From the NCBI GenBank assembly GCA_017871115.1, contig JAFCIZ010000006.1, forward strand, positions 2,604,001-2,668,000: a DNA stretch of 64,000 nt, written 5' to 3'. Position 1 is the first letter of the stretch. Each line of letters starts with the position of its first letter. Of the stretch, positions 41,133 to 53,808 are shown in pieces. This stretch comes from Cunninghamella blakesleeana. Taxonomy: Eukaryota > Mucoromycota > Mucoromycetes > Mucorales > Cunninghamellaceae. Below the pieces are notes generated by a model. It was given only the letters and a program-made list of their open reading frames with translations, was not told the origin of the DNA and made no database searches. A program made the translations under genes and the position numbers.

Positions 41133-41520
41133 AAACACATACATACCTATTCATCTATTTTTTTTTAAAATAATAGTAATACAATTATACGTAATATACA
41201 TGATTTTTTCTATACTGTTTTTTTTATATATTGTTTTCTCTTTTTTTTTGTTTTTCCTTTTTTATTAATATTATTATTATCTTATTTTTTATCCATATCA
41301 AAGTTTTAATTTATATATATTTTCATTTTTTATCTTTATTATATAACTATTTTTTTTATTTTTTGTTACATCAATTTTTGATAAGGATCTTTTCCCTAAA
41401 TCTCACTCTCTTCCCCCAATTGCGGTGTTTAAATGTTTGTGCATAATAAAAAAAAAGTGCAAAAAGGGTTATCATTTCTTTCCTTCTCTTTTTATTTTTT
41501 CTTTATTATTAATTTATAAC
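41133..41520. other. Intergenic
   Basis: 388 bases of T-rich DNA between two genes in the same orientation. No ORF beyond low-complexity frames. It probably holds the 3' end of the ATP-grasp gene and the promoter of the permease gene. Confidence 0.5.
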
Positions 41521-42471
41521 ATGGAAGTAAAAATAGAAAGCTACATATCTTCTGATGATGATATTAATAATACAGCAACTTCAACGAAACCAGGAATACC
41601 TTCTTCATTTTCAATATATAATTGGCGTAATTATATCATTCATTATTTTCCTCATTATAAACTTCAAACACAAACAGGCAAATAGATAAAAAAAAATAAG
41701 ATATACATACGTATACACAAATATATACATTTATAAATTATTTTATTTATTTTATTTATTTTATTTATTTTATTTATTTTATTTATTTTATTTATTTTAT
41801 TTATTTTATTTATTCCTTAGATACTGCTATTAAAATTGAAGAACGCCCACCGTTTACTAAATGCTTAATATTCGGATTACAACACGTTTTAGCCATGTTT
41901 AGTGGTACTATTTTTGTTCGTAAGTTTTGAAAATTAAAATAAACTTTCCTTCAAACAAAATTATCAACTTTAATTTTATTATATTTTTATTTCTTATCAA
42001 ACTATCTTATAGCATTACAAATGGGTTTTGACGTGAATAGTAAATAAAAATGATATATTGGCTTTAACAAAAAAAAAAGAAAAGAAAAAAGAAAAAGGAA
42101 AAAAGGAAAAAAAAAAAAAAAAAAAAGGATGAAAGGGGATAAATATGTAGGTATATATTGACTTACATGTATATACATATTTGCTTTTATTACTTTGATT
42201 ATTATAGCTGCATTATTTTTTTCGGGGATTAGTACAATGATATTTTTTATTATTACAAAAGGCCGTATACCAGCTTACTTAGGCTCTTCTGGAAGTGCTA
42301 TTAGTGCTGTTTTAACAATTACTCAATATAAGTATCAAGCGGGGTCACTTAATCCAGATATTTCTTTAGTTCAAGGCGCTTTAGTAACATTAGGTTTAAT
42401 TTATATGACTATTTCTTTTTTGGTGATGACTTTTGGTTATAAAATTATTTCGGCAATCATGCCTCCTGGTA

Positions 42472-42507
<36 letters not shown>

Positions 42508-42736
42508 AAATAAAATTATTTATCTATAGAACTAATGACGATATATATTTTTGCTAATTTATAGTCGTAACCGGTTCAATAGTGGCTTCGATAGGTATTC
42601 ACCTTATTTTTTCATCTTACCACCAAGTTACTTCGACTTCTTTCGATACATATATGGCACTTGCCACTGTTTTATCCATCATGATCATCTCTATTTATGC
42701 ACCTCTACCTTTGTTACGCCGTCTGTAAGTATATGA

Positions 42737-42767
<31 letters not shown>

Positions 42768-44072
42768 TATAAAGAGAATAAATTAATTATTGGTATGTAT
42801 ACATATTTTAGCTGTTTATTATTAGGCACTATTATAGGTTATATTATCCATCTTATATGCGGCATTAAAGGTATTGGTAAATCTATTGATTTTAGCCAGG
42901 TAGTCTCTTCACCATGGTTTAGTGCCCCACAAATACATTCTCCTGTTACCTTTGATCCTCAAGCTATTAGTACTATGGCGCCAGTTGTGATTGTTCTTTT
43001 AGCTGAAAATATGGGGTGATATATATAAATATACTTTTATGATTATAACTTACTAATTAATTAATAAAAACGATTTTATTATTATTATTATTATTAACAC
43101 TATATAGTCATCTTAAGGCCTTAAGCTCAATTACAGAAAATTCTCTAGATCATTACCTTGGAAGGACTTATCTTGGGGATGCAATATCAATTATAATGTG
43201 TGGATCTGTTGGTACTTCTGTAATAAAATAATAATAAGGATGATAATAATAACAAAAAAAAAAGATTATTTACTTTATTTATTTTCTTTAATAATGGACT
43301 ATTTTAATTTTACGCATACTTTACGCATACTTTATCAAATATATTAAAGCCGATGACAACCTATGCTGAAAATCTAATCATGTTGAAAGTTACCAATATC
43401 TACTCTCCTTTAGTTATTCTGTTTGCTGCTTTTGTTGCTGTTATATTAGGCTTTATTAGTAAATTTGGTGCCGTAGTGAAAACCATACCTGAAGGTAATT
43501 ACAATAGAACATATACACAATTCTATCAAACAATTCATTTGTTATCTATCATACTAAATTGGGTATGGTTATTTTTTTATCTATCTTTTTTAAAAAAAAA
43601 TAGGTGTTTTTGGTGGAACTTCAATTATTTTATACACTTATATTTTTATTACAGGCATTAAAATATGGTTGGATAATAGAATTGATCTTTCAGGTAATTT
43701 ATTTTTAGTATTTATTAAGTTTATAGAGAAATGAATACACACATTTACACGATAAGAACGATATATATTGATAGATAAATAGATGAATATATAATTAATA
43801 ATAATCATTTTATTTCTTATTATATTTTAACATCATTAGATCCAAGAAACATCTTTATAGGTGGACTTCCTTTAATGCTGGCTGCCATAATCCAAGAAGA
43901 GGTTAAATTAAACTCGTTCCAATTAGATGGTATTGGTGCCGCAACATTTAGTTCAATTATTCTATATCAATTATTAAGAGGGGTGGATGGATTCAAAGAG
44001 TGTGCTAATTCTATGAAATTATTTTTTACTTCGCATAAACAACATAAAAAACGAATGGATACCAATGTATAA
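41521..44072 (+). CDS. NAT/NCS2 nucleobase permease (RutG/UraA-like)
   Basis: Ten exons, 41521-41677, 41821-41919, 42013-42039 (27 nt), 42208-42468, 42565-42724, 42812-43015, 43108-43219, 43350-43494, 43604-43693 and 43840-44072, give 495 residues in phase. Intron 1 appears to use a GC donor (CAG|GCAAAT). Family signatures: GLQHVLAMFSGT in TM1, the AENMGHLKAL block in TM8 (close to the AEN-x-GH of RutG-type proteins rather than the fungal UapA QNNG type), GSVGTS|PMTTYAENL and a late IIQEEVKLNSFQLDG cluster. About 12 or more hydrophobic spans. Predicted to import uracil, xanthine or a related base with protons at the plasma membrane; the substrate cannot be decided by eye. The tail is short and basic. 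Confidence 0.88.
41738..41816. repeat. 9-base tandem repeat TTTTATTTA
   Basis: About eight to nine near-perfect copies of a 9-base AT unit fill most of intron 1 of the permease gene, immediately before the acceptor ATTCCTTAG. The repeat provides the pyrimidine-rich tract of that intron. Confidence 0.9.
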
Positions 44073-44431
44073 TACTACTATTATTTTATTTATTAATTTA
44101 TTTATATTTGTTTATAATAAATTTTTATTTAATTTTTATGTATATTTTTTTATAAATAATGATATTTATTAAACAAATTGGGAACCTTGTCTTTTTTTTT
44201 TTGTTGCTATATATTACAGAAAAAAAAAATGTTGATGATAATAAAGATAAAAAAAAAAAAGATAAAAAAAGGATAAAAAAGATAAAAAAAGTCGATAATA
44301 TTCAGCATTTTAGAATATAAAATAATAATAATAAAGAAATGTGATGATGAGTAATAAACCTATCAAACAAAATTAAAAAAAATTCATTTGGTAGAGGATA
44401 TATGATTATTTATAATGTTGATCAACTAAGT
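44073..44431. other. Intergenic between convergent genes
   Basis: 359 bases of 3' flanking DNA for the permease (+) and Scd6-like (-) genes, with A-rich GATAAAAAAA repeats around 44245-44290. Nothing else seen. Confidence 0.6.
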
Positions 44432-44559
44432 TTATTGACTTTCTACTTGTTGCTGTTGCTGTTGTTGATGTTGTTGTTGCTGTTGTTGGTGTTGGGGCTA
44501 TAATAGATAAATTAAAATTAAAAAATAGGATTAAAATCAATTACGATGTATAAACTTTT

Positions 44560-44594
<35 letters not shown>

Positions 44595-46621
44595 TATTAT
44601 TATTATATCCTAGTATTCTTTTTCTTGTTACTACTACTTACTCTATATCCATAATTATTTCTATTATTATGATTATGATTACGATTACCACCACGATGAC
44701 CATGGTAACCACGATAATTTCCACCACGATGACCACCACGACCTCTGAAGTTACGGAATCTAGATTGATCTACAGATGCTTGTCCAAAAGTTTCCATATT
44801 AAGTCTACGTTCTTCATGGAATTTGCCACGACGATCGCCACTTCTATATGAGAAATAATATATATTTGTTAATCATCGATATTTGCATAAATAAACATTG
44901 ATATATCTATTTATAAATATATATATGTACGTATGTATGTATGTATATATTTAAAAACTTACGATTCTTGATCTTGGCGTTCTTTAGATTCGCATGAAAT
45001 ATTATCAAAGAAACTCTTGCTCTATAAAAAAAAAAAAAAGAAGGAAAAAAAATAAAAAGAGACAAAGATGTTAAAAAAGATTCAAATATTAATTTTTTTA
45101 AGATACATATATAATAATATTAATAACAATTAATATATAAGCTTACCTTATCATAAAATTCTTCATCATTAGGAGGAATAATAACTTTTTCTTCTTTTTG
45201 TTCAGTATTGGTATTGACAACTTCAGCCTCTTCATTAGCGCCACCACCCATTAATTCTTTAAGCAAATCATTTTTACTGAATTTAGCATTAGAAGATTCA
45301 AAATCGAAATCAGATTGAGGAACATGAACACGTTGCTGTTTTCCAGGTTGATTACGTGTTCCATTTGTATGGCCAGAATTATTTTGACGATAGTTATTAT
45401 TATTAGCATTAGTGTTAGTATTAGTGTTGTTATGACGAGGACCACGATAATTATTTTGACGATGGTGAGATTGTTGTTGTTGTTGTTGTGATGAGGATGT
45501 AACACTTTCTTCAGGTTCTGTAGAATCAACATCTAATTCACTTACTTGTTTAGCCAAATTTTCAACAGCAGCACCATCAATTTCATTTTGGTCTAATTGT
45601 TCCGTAAGGTTATTTTGTACATCATTAACATTAGTAGTAGATTGTTGTTGAGACGATTGAGGCTCATTATTATTAGGAGTAGGAACTGGTTGAGGCATAG
45701 TAGTAGGTAATGTAGGTAAAGAAGAAGAGGGAGAAATGGATGATTGTTGAGGTTGCTGTTGTTGATTAGATGGAGGCATTGGAGGTTGACCAAGAGGCAT
45801 TTGTTGACCATACATGGGTGTTTGCCAATACATTGCTTGAGGAGGAGGATAGTTAGGCATCATATAAGGATTCATAGGGGGAGGATACCCCTTTACAGAG
45901 TGCTATAAATACATGTATAAAAAAGAAAAAGAAAATAACACAGGTAGAGAAAAGTTAATAATTATTTTTTTAAATAATACGTAACTTTTTATCGCTATTG
46001 TGATTCTTTATATATATTATTTACATTAATAGCAGGATCAACTATTGCTTGAGCATGTTGTTGTGGAGCAGGTGGAGCAGGTTTTGAGGGAGCTTCGAAA
46101 ACTTGCAAGTCTTTAATATCAGAACCTCGGAAGACAACAAAATCAAAAACAGTATCGGAAGCTGCAACTTCATCATCAGGATTCCCACGACGACCTTCAG
46201 TACCAAAGGATCGTACTATAAATGAAATAATAAATATATGTATAGAATATATTATTATTATTATTATTAATATAAAGATGAAACTTGGTAATCACTGTTC
46301 TCTTATTCTTTTCCTTTTCCTTTACTCTTGTTCTTTTTATTATTAATATATTCATTTTATAAATATATTTAAGAGTATTATTATTTACCATTTTCCAAAG
46401 ATACTGTAGAATCGTTAGTGTTTATACTGTGAAGAGTACCAACATATCTAATATCACTTAAACTGATAAGCTAATAATATGAAATAAAATCATAAGTAAA
46501 AAATTAGATCACTCCATCTATACTTGAGAAAAAAAAAAAAAAAAAAAAAAATACAAATGTAAATAAACATTAATATTATTATTACCGATATCTTTGAGCC
46601 AATATAATTTTGCCCACTCAT
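44432..46621 (-). CDS. Scd6/LSM14-family mRNP protein
   Basis: Seven minus-strand exons, 46621-46586, 46470-46389, 46215-46025, 45902-45147, 45021-44963, 44843-44642 and 44497-44432, give 463 residues in phase. The N-terminal LSm14 domain starts [32 protein letters not shown] and [14 protein letters not shown], with [12 protein letters not shown]. Then a Pro/Gln/Met-rich linker, [12 protein letters not shown] (DFDF motif), [12 protein letters not shown] (FFD box), [14 protein letters not shown] (TFG box), and RGRGG/RGG repeats followed by a Gln-rich tail. This is the full Scd6/LSM14/RAP55 order. Such proteins repress translation, bind Dcp2/Edc3/DDX6-type partners and sit in P-bodies and stress granules. 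Low-complexity Asn/Gln and RGG segments fit condensate formation. Confidence 0.93.
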
Positions 46622-47980
46622 TCTTATTCAATAATAAAATAAAAAAGAAGACAAAAGTTAATAAAAAAAGAAAAGAAAAAGAAAAAGAAAAAGAAAAAGG
46701 AAGAGAGAAAGAAAGGAGATGTTATTTAAGAGGGAAAGAAAAAGTGAAAGAAAGTAAAAGAAAAAAAGGGAGGTAGAAAAGGTTGAATTTTTACAACGGG
46801 GTGACGTTTTTAAATTTTTCTTTAGAAGCGCGTCTGAATTTAAAAATTGGTTAACACACCTATTTTTATGCTATTTGAATTATATGATTCATTTTCTTTG
46901 TTTTACTGACTATTTTTTATATGTATAAAAATAACAGTAACAACACAAAAAATATAACAATAATCAACTTTTAATTTAATCACTATTTTTAAATATGTAA
47001 TATGTATATAGCTACTACAAAGATATATGTATTTACTTTTTAAATATTAATATTTAAAAAAAAGATAAAAGAACATGTATCACATTCATATTAATTTTAC
47101 TTTATAAAAGCATTTTGCTCTCTTATATTATTATTATTATTATTATGAGCTATGTGTTTCAAATAGGTTTATGAAATAATGTATATAATCTATGAAAATA
47201 AAAGGAAGCAACTTTAATGATCGAAAAAAAAAAAAAAAAAATTAAAACATAAATAATTTATTGATCAAAAACGATTATCTGTTTAGAAATAATATTTATG
47301 AAATATATACAATATGAAATACTATTTAATCTCGAAAAAACATTTAGATAATTAACATAAAAAAGTTTAAATTTATTAAATATTCCATAAAGTTTCGAAT
47401 TTTCTGCAATGTCAATCATTCCATAAGGGTGGTTTAGATTAGATAAATAAAAAAACACGTCGCAAGTTTTTTTTAACAATTTCCAACTTTAATGATAACA
47501 GAAAATTAAATAATTCCTGTAATAAAATATATACTAATTGATAATTTATAAAGTAAGTAATGATAGTTATTTTTTTCAATGAATTGACAATAAAAAACAA
47601 TAAAATATAAGGTCAAATAGACAAGGTAGAAGAAAAATCAATTTTAAACTAAAAATTTCCAAGTACTGGAGTCAATCTTCCAAATTCCATCAAGATTTTA
47701 AATGCCGTCCATGATCTCGAAGAGTGTTAGGTTATTCTGGAAGCCGTCTTCTATTTCCTTAGACTTTGAACCAAAAACTATATATTAATATTGATTTAAA
47801 AGTAAAAAAAATAAAAACAAAAAAAATATCTATCTTAAAAAAACTTTAATTAATATATTTTTTATATTCATCTATAGTGATTGTGTAATATTCTATTTAA
47901 AACCATAAAAACCAATTTTATTTTTGTTTTTATACTTTACTATGATCAAAATTGTAAATTTTCCCACACACTCAACAAGT
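46622..47980. other. Intergenic
   Basis: About 1.36 kb between the Scd6-like gene (-) and the tRNA. AT-rich; an AG-rich stretch lies at 46660-46790, probably the pyrimidine tract of the minus-strand promoter. The frame 47258-47479 (-) is not supported. Confidence 0.55.
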
Positions 47981-48053
47981 GCCTTCTTGGCTCAGTTGGC
48001 AGAGCGTCTGCCTAGTAAGCAGAAGGTCGCCAGTTCGATTCTGGCAGAAGGCA
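47981..48053 (+). tRNA. tRNA-Thr (anticodon AGT)
   Basis: A 73-base intronless cloverleaf. The acceptor arm GCCTTCT pairs perfectly with AGAAGGC, with discriminator A at 48053. D arm GCTC/GAGC, anticodon stem TCTGC/GCAGA with loop CTAGTAA (anticodon AGT, Thr), T arm GCCAG/CTGGC with loop TTCGATT. The D-arm and T-loop supply the internal A and B boxes for RNA polymerase III. A T run just downstream (from about 48058) can terminate transcription. CCA is not encoded, as in eukaryotes. Confidence 0.96.
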
Positions 48054-48660
48054 TTCATTTTTTGTAACTTTTTGTAAAATAAGGTTCAATAGTTTAGCCA
48101 TTAATAAGCAAAAAAGTATATCCTTGATTTGGTTTTCCTTTTTTGGAATTTTTTGAAAGCTTTAACTTTTATAACCTTAAGATATAATAATGTTGTGTAG
48201 TTTTTGGTTAAAAAAAATTTTTTTAAAAAATAAGGAATAAATATTTGAAGTATATTTTATAATTAGAACGATTTAATATAAAGAAATATAAATTTAAAGG
48301 GAAAAAGATTTATATACAAATAAACTTTAAGGTCAGTGGGATCATTATTATATAAAAAAAAAAGAGTAATAATCAAAAGTAAAGTAAAATGGATAATAGG
48401 AATTTATATATGTCATGAAAAAAAAAAAATTAGTTTAGAAGTAAAACAAAATTGGTCAAGATAAAAATACTATTTAATAATTTGACAAAAAAGAAAAATA
48501 TCTAACCTATTTATATTTAAAGTAAAATTTAATCTTTTTTCAAGAGAGAGAAGAAGGAAAATGGATGTACGAATAAGAGTGTACAGTGAGGATATACAAT
48601 CAAGGATGTAAGTATGGATTTAAATATATGATTATAGCCATATAAATATATCTATATCTA

Positions 48661-48691
<31 letters not shown>

Positions 48692-49455
48692 ATATATATA
48701 TAAACATAAATTTTACACACTGGCAGGATCATTATCTTCATCAGTTCTTTGTATTATTGTTTTTTTCCTGTCGGGTAGTGCTTATGCTTAATTAAAGCAA
48801 ACAAATATCATATTTCTTTTTAATATGGATAATGTAAAAAGATCTAAAGGATCCAGTTACAATTTTTTAAGGGGAATTATTAAAAAATAAATATAGGTTC
48901 GTAATGACACTAGTAAATCCCGGAGCAAATAAATGATGTATTAATTTAGTTTATTTTTATTTTTATTTTTTTACGAGATATTCTCCCAAAAACCAATATG
49001 ACGGTATAAAATCAATTAAATCAACAACAGTGATTACTATATATTAAACGTTTAAAATGAAATATAAACGTATATAATAAAAAAATATTAGGTATAGATA
49101 CAATGGATTTTATCTGTATTAATAAGTAATTTTGAAATAAAAAAAAAAAAAATGCTCTATTCTAATTTTGGGCAAGTCTATAAATTTTAAAAAAGGCGCT
49201 AGTTTTTTTTTTTTTTCTCTTTCTCTCTCTTTATTTTATTTATTTTATTTTATGTTTTCTGTAACTCGCAACTATTTTCTTTCTTTCTCTTTTCATCTAC
49301 CTTTTTTACTTTATTATAATTATTTTCTTCATACTTTATTTATTACTTTTCAATAAATGTTATTCCACTAAATATATATATATATAATATATATTTATTT
49401 ATATAAAAAAAGAAAGAATTCAAACTTTACTTGTAATAAACTATTATTCTTTTTA
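48054..49455. other. Intergenic with ATCT microsatellite
   Basis: About 1.4 kb. A TATC/ATCT tetranucleotide repeat lies at about 48650-48692, followed by TA repeats. The remainder is AT-rich without a supported gene and leads into the OGT promoter. Confidence 0.55.
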
Positions 49456-51689
49456 ATGGTAACAATTCTATATTTCTCCTTTTTTTCTTTCATTTTTCTG
49501 TATTCACTTTTTTTTTTTTTTTTTTATCCATTGAAAAAATGCTGGATCATGAATAATAAAATATTAAAATAAAATAAAAACAAAATGTATATAATAGGAA
49601 CCTACGAGAAAGAGTATATCAAATAAAGGAATAAAACATGAACAAAACTTACAGGCTAATAATAATAATAATCAACATGAAAATTATTATTATACTACCA
49701 AACGTTTTCAACAAAGTAATCCAAGCCAATATCACAATCATACCACCAATACTATATTATACCAACCGTCTCATATTAATTCATTAATAACAACAACAGT
49801 AGCAAGTACTATGAGCAGTAAGTGATGTTATGACAATGATATCAATTAGTAAAATGAAATATTTAACCATTTTCCATGTTTAATTTATTTACCATAGACC
49901 CATCATACTCCAATGTAAACTTACTTGACTTATCTTATATTCCACTCCAAACACAATGGAATATTCAACTGCGTGATAATTTATTGCAATATGCTCATAC
50001 TATTTATTCGACCACACCACAAAATCCATTATTACTTACCATATTACATTCAATTCATAATGCTTATCCAACTCATTTGCCAACTTTGTTATTGCTTGCT
50101 TGTGTTTATTATTCTCGGCAAGATTATAATGCATCTTTACGTTATAATCAGCTTATCTTGAAATATGATCCAATTTATGTCGAAGCGATGAGTAATATTG
50201 GTACTACTTTAAAAGTGTTGGGTAAAATAACTGAGGCGGAAGATTGGTGGTATAAAGCAATCAAAATAAGACCTAATTATTGGGATGCTATTGAAAATTT
50301 GGTCGGTAATCTTTGTTCATCAGCAGCTTCATCTATAATTAAAAACGGTTCTGCCGCTTCAACAACAACAACAGCAAATAGACAGCAATCTAATTTATTA
50401 ATAAGGCGCTACAATGAAGCTATTGATCTATGTAATTTTATAGAAAATTATTTTTTTAAATCAGATGTCATCTCTCCTCCAAAACATTTTCCTCTGCTTC
50501 AACTTCCACGGTTACAAAATATATTTTATATGAAAGGGAATCTCAAATTAGCCTTAGGAGATTTGGATGGGGCTCAAGTTGAATATGAAAAAGCTCTGGA
50601 ACTTGTATTTGGTGGTGCCAATTTGTTATCTATTATCCAACATATGGCTTTAATTTGTGGTTCCTCTGTAGCTATCCAAGCATCTCAGTCCAAATTAACT
50701 TTAGATAGTCACTCTCTTCCTTTGATTTTATTGCAACCAGTTCAAGCAATTCAAATTTTACAATTCATGTATCCTCATACAAATGGTTTATTACCAAGTG
50801 TTGTTCTTACCAATCTTAATTTACCATCATCATCATCATCATCATCATCATCGTCATCATCACCATCATCCAAAGACTCCAATATAGTATTAGATACAGC
50901 AGTAACAGAAACAGCATTAAAAAAATTATTACAATCTACATCGTCAGTTTTATTATCTTTAGCAAAATTAATTCAAGATAAAATGAATTCACCTTTACCT
51001 ACTGTTCCTCATCATTCAATTTATAACAATAAAAATAATATCAAATACAACAATGACAGTAATAATAAAAAAAAGAAATCAATCAAAAGAATACCTACTG
51101 CATCTTCCATGTCAGTATTATTACCATTATATTATTTAAGTTTAGCTTTAAATCCTAATCCTTCCACCATTAATAATCTTGGTATTCTTCTTACTAATAT
51201 ATCTGGGGTTTCAAACACTGTTCAATTAAATACAAATATAAATACAAATACTACCGCCACTAATACAAATGCAGCTACAACAACAAATGCTCCTTTATCA
51301 GGTATAATGCTTGCTATGCAGTATTATATGTATGGTCTTCAACTTGATCATAAGCACTCACATCTTTATACAAACCTTGGTTCTCTTTTAAAGGATATGG
51401 GTCATCTACAAGAGGCAGTACGTATGTATGAAAAGGCAATAGAAATAAATCCTCAGTTTGATGTTGCTTTAGCTAATTTGGGAAACGCTCTAAAAGATAT
51501 GGGAAAAATACAAGATTCTATACAATGGTATCAACGGGCCATTCAAATCAATCCTAGTTTTATAGATGCTATTTGTGGTTTAGTGAATTCTCTTATGGCT
51601 GTTTGCGATTGGCGTGGCAGAGGTATTGTTTATGATAATGATCAGCAACAACTTCAATCTACATCATCTTCACCAACAGCAGTTTATTT

Positions 51690-51720
<31 letters not shown>

Positions 51721-53808
51721 GAATTTGGTACTGGATGGATGGGTCAAATTGTATCTATTGTAGAAAAACATTTAAACGAAGGTGCTCAATGGGGAATTGG
51801 TATATTAAATACATCAATACAACAGGAATCATTAAGTAATCATTTGATAAACACTTTGACAACAATCTCATCGTCCGATCATCATATATCGATATTAAAA
51901 AATAGATTGTATAAATGGGTGTTGTTAAAAAATGATAAAAAAAGAAAAAAGAAAAATGAAGGTGGTTGGTTAATTAGATTAATAGAAAGATTAATAAGAC
52001 GCATGCAGCGTTATTGGTATTTACAACATTATGGAAATGTTAAAGTAATTAAAAATAATGAACATCATCATTCTCAAAAAATAAATAGTATAGTAGTGAA
52101 TGAACAACTCGCCAAAAAATACAAACGACCTTCTATACCTGATCAATTAGCTACACCACCTATTCCAGCCGTATTGCCTTTCCATGCATTCACATATCCT
52201 TTATCAGCAAGACAAATTAGATTGATTTCTCATAGAAATGCTCTACGTATATCACATACAACATTAACTTCTTCTTGGATTTCTCCATATGTTTACCCAC
52301 CTCCACCTCCACCATGTCCTAGAATTAAAGTTGGTTATGTATCGTCTGATTTTAATAACCATCCGTTATCTCATTTAATGCAATCCGTCTTTGGTTTTCA
52401 TAATCGACATTTATTTGATATCTTTTGTTATGCATTGACTCCTTCCGATCAATCGAACTATCGACTTAAAATCGAAAATGATGCTGAACATTTTTTAGAT
52501 GTATCTCAATGGACAAATCAGCATATTGTAGAACAAATTCAAAAGGATCAAATTCATATTTTAGTTAATTTAAATGGTTATACAAAGGGTGGTAGGAATG
52601 AAATCTTTGCTGCAAGACCTTGCCCTGTTCAATGCTCTTTTATGGGTTTTGCTTCAACTTTAGGTGGTGGTTGGTGTGATTGGATTATTGCAGACCCTAT
52701 CGTCTGTCCTCCTACTATGGTATCATGCGAAGTTTGGAGAAAAAGAAATCTGCAGCAACAACAAAAAGTAAAAAATGACGACAGCAACGATATATTAAGT
52801 GATTTTGATGGTGATATTGATCCTGAAGAATTGTCCAATGATTTTGTTTATACTGAAAAATTTATTTATATGCCCCATTCTTATTTTGTCAATGATCATA
52901 AACAAGGATTTCAAGATGAAGACGAAGGTGATGATAAAAATAGTGTAGATGATGAAGAGTTATTATGGATCAATGAAAAAGAAAAAAGAAAAAAAATGCG
53001 ACACGAATTATTTCCAAATATATCAGATACTACAGTGATCTTTGCCAATTTTAATCAGCTTTATAAATTAGAACCAAACACCTTCCATATGTGGTTAAGT
53101 ATATTAAAAAGGGTACCTGATTCATTATTATGGTTATTAAAATTTCCTCCTGCTGGTGAAGAGCATTTAAAACGTACCGTCTCTAAATGGGCCTCTACAC
53201 CTCAGCAAGCTAATAATATCATCAATCGGATTGTTTTTACAGACGTAGCACCTAAAAAAGTACATATTCAACGTGGCCGTGTTGTAGATATTTTTTTAGA
53301 CACACCTGAATGTAATGCTCATACCACAGCAGCTGATATTTTATGGTCCGGAACGCCGGTAGTTACTTTTCCAAAACATCAGCATAAAATGTGTTCTCGT
53401 GTAGGTGCAAGTATTGCTTATGCTACCGGATTTGGACAGGAAATGGTTGTGTATTCGGAAAAAGAGTACGAAGATCAAGCGGTTCAATGGGCTCAAAGTT
53501 TATCACCTTCACCTGACCCTATCATTCATGAAGAAAAAGAAGAAATTACAATATCATTATCAACAAATGGTCAAACAATAAAAAAAGGTTATTTGATGGA
53601 TTTAAGAAAGCGATTATTTTTATCTAGAACAAAAAATCCTTTATTTGATACAAAAAGGTGGACTAGGAACTTGGAAAAAGGATACCAAGAAGCTTGGAAA
53701 AGATGGATCTCTGGGGAAGAAATGGAAGATATCACTTCAAACCCAATCACTACTTCTGGTTGTATATGGATTGACGATCCTGATTCTGATGAACAAGCAC
53801 ATCTTTGA
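49456..53808 (+). CDS. O-GlcNAc transferase / SPY-type GT41 with TPRs
   Basis: A nucleocytoplasmic glycosyltransferase of the OGT family. The main exon is 49898-53808; 49598-49817 precedes it in phase. The first exon is uncertain: the best fit is a bare ATG at 49456-49458 followed by GTAACA, giving 1377 residues; a start at 49811 would give 1305. TPR units include AMSNIGTTLKVLGKITEAEDW, LYTNLGSLLKDMGHLQEAV and VALANLGNALKDMGKIQDSI. The catalytic region begins PRIKVGYVSSDFNNHPLSHL (His about 896, equivalent to the OGT active-site His), then ILVNLNGYTKGGRNEIFAAR, FANFNQLYKLEP (Lys about 1131) and DTPECNAHTTAADILWSGTP (His about 1216). It modifies Ser/Thr of intracellular proteins; whether with GlcNAc or fucose cannot be told. 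A Ser run and acidic insertions are present. Confidence 0.88.

Noticed and set aside
44546..44851. Plus-strand frame opposite the RGG region of the Scd6-like gene
   Set aside because: A Thr/Ile-rich shadow of the Gly/Arg/Asn repeats on the minus strand.
49638..49795. Alternative OGT start at ATG 49638 in another frame
   Set aside because: That frame (MNKTYRLIIIII...) stops before the main exon and cannot be joined in phase, whereas the Asn/Gln-rich frame can.
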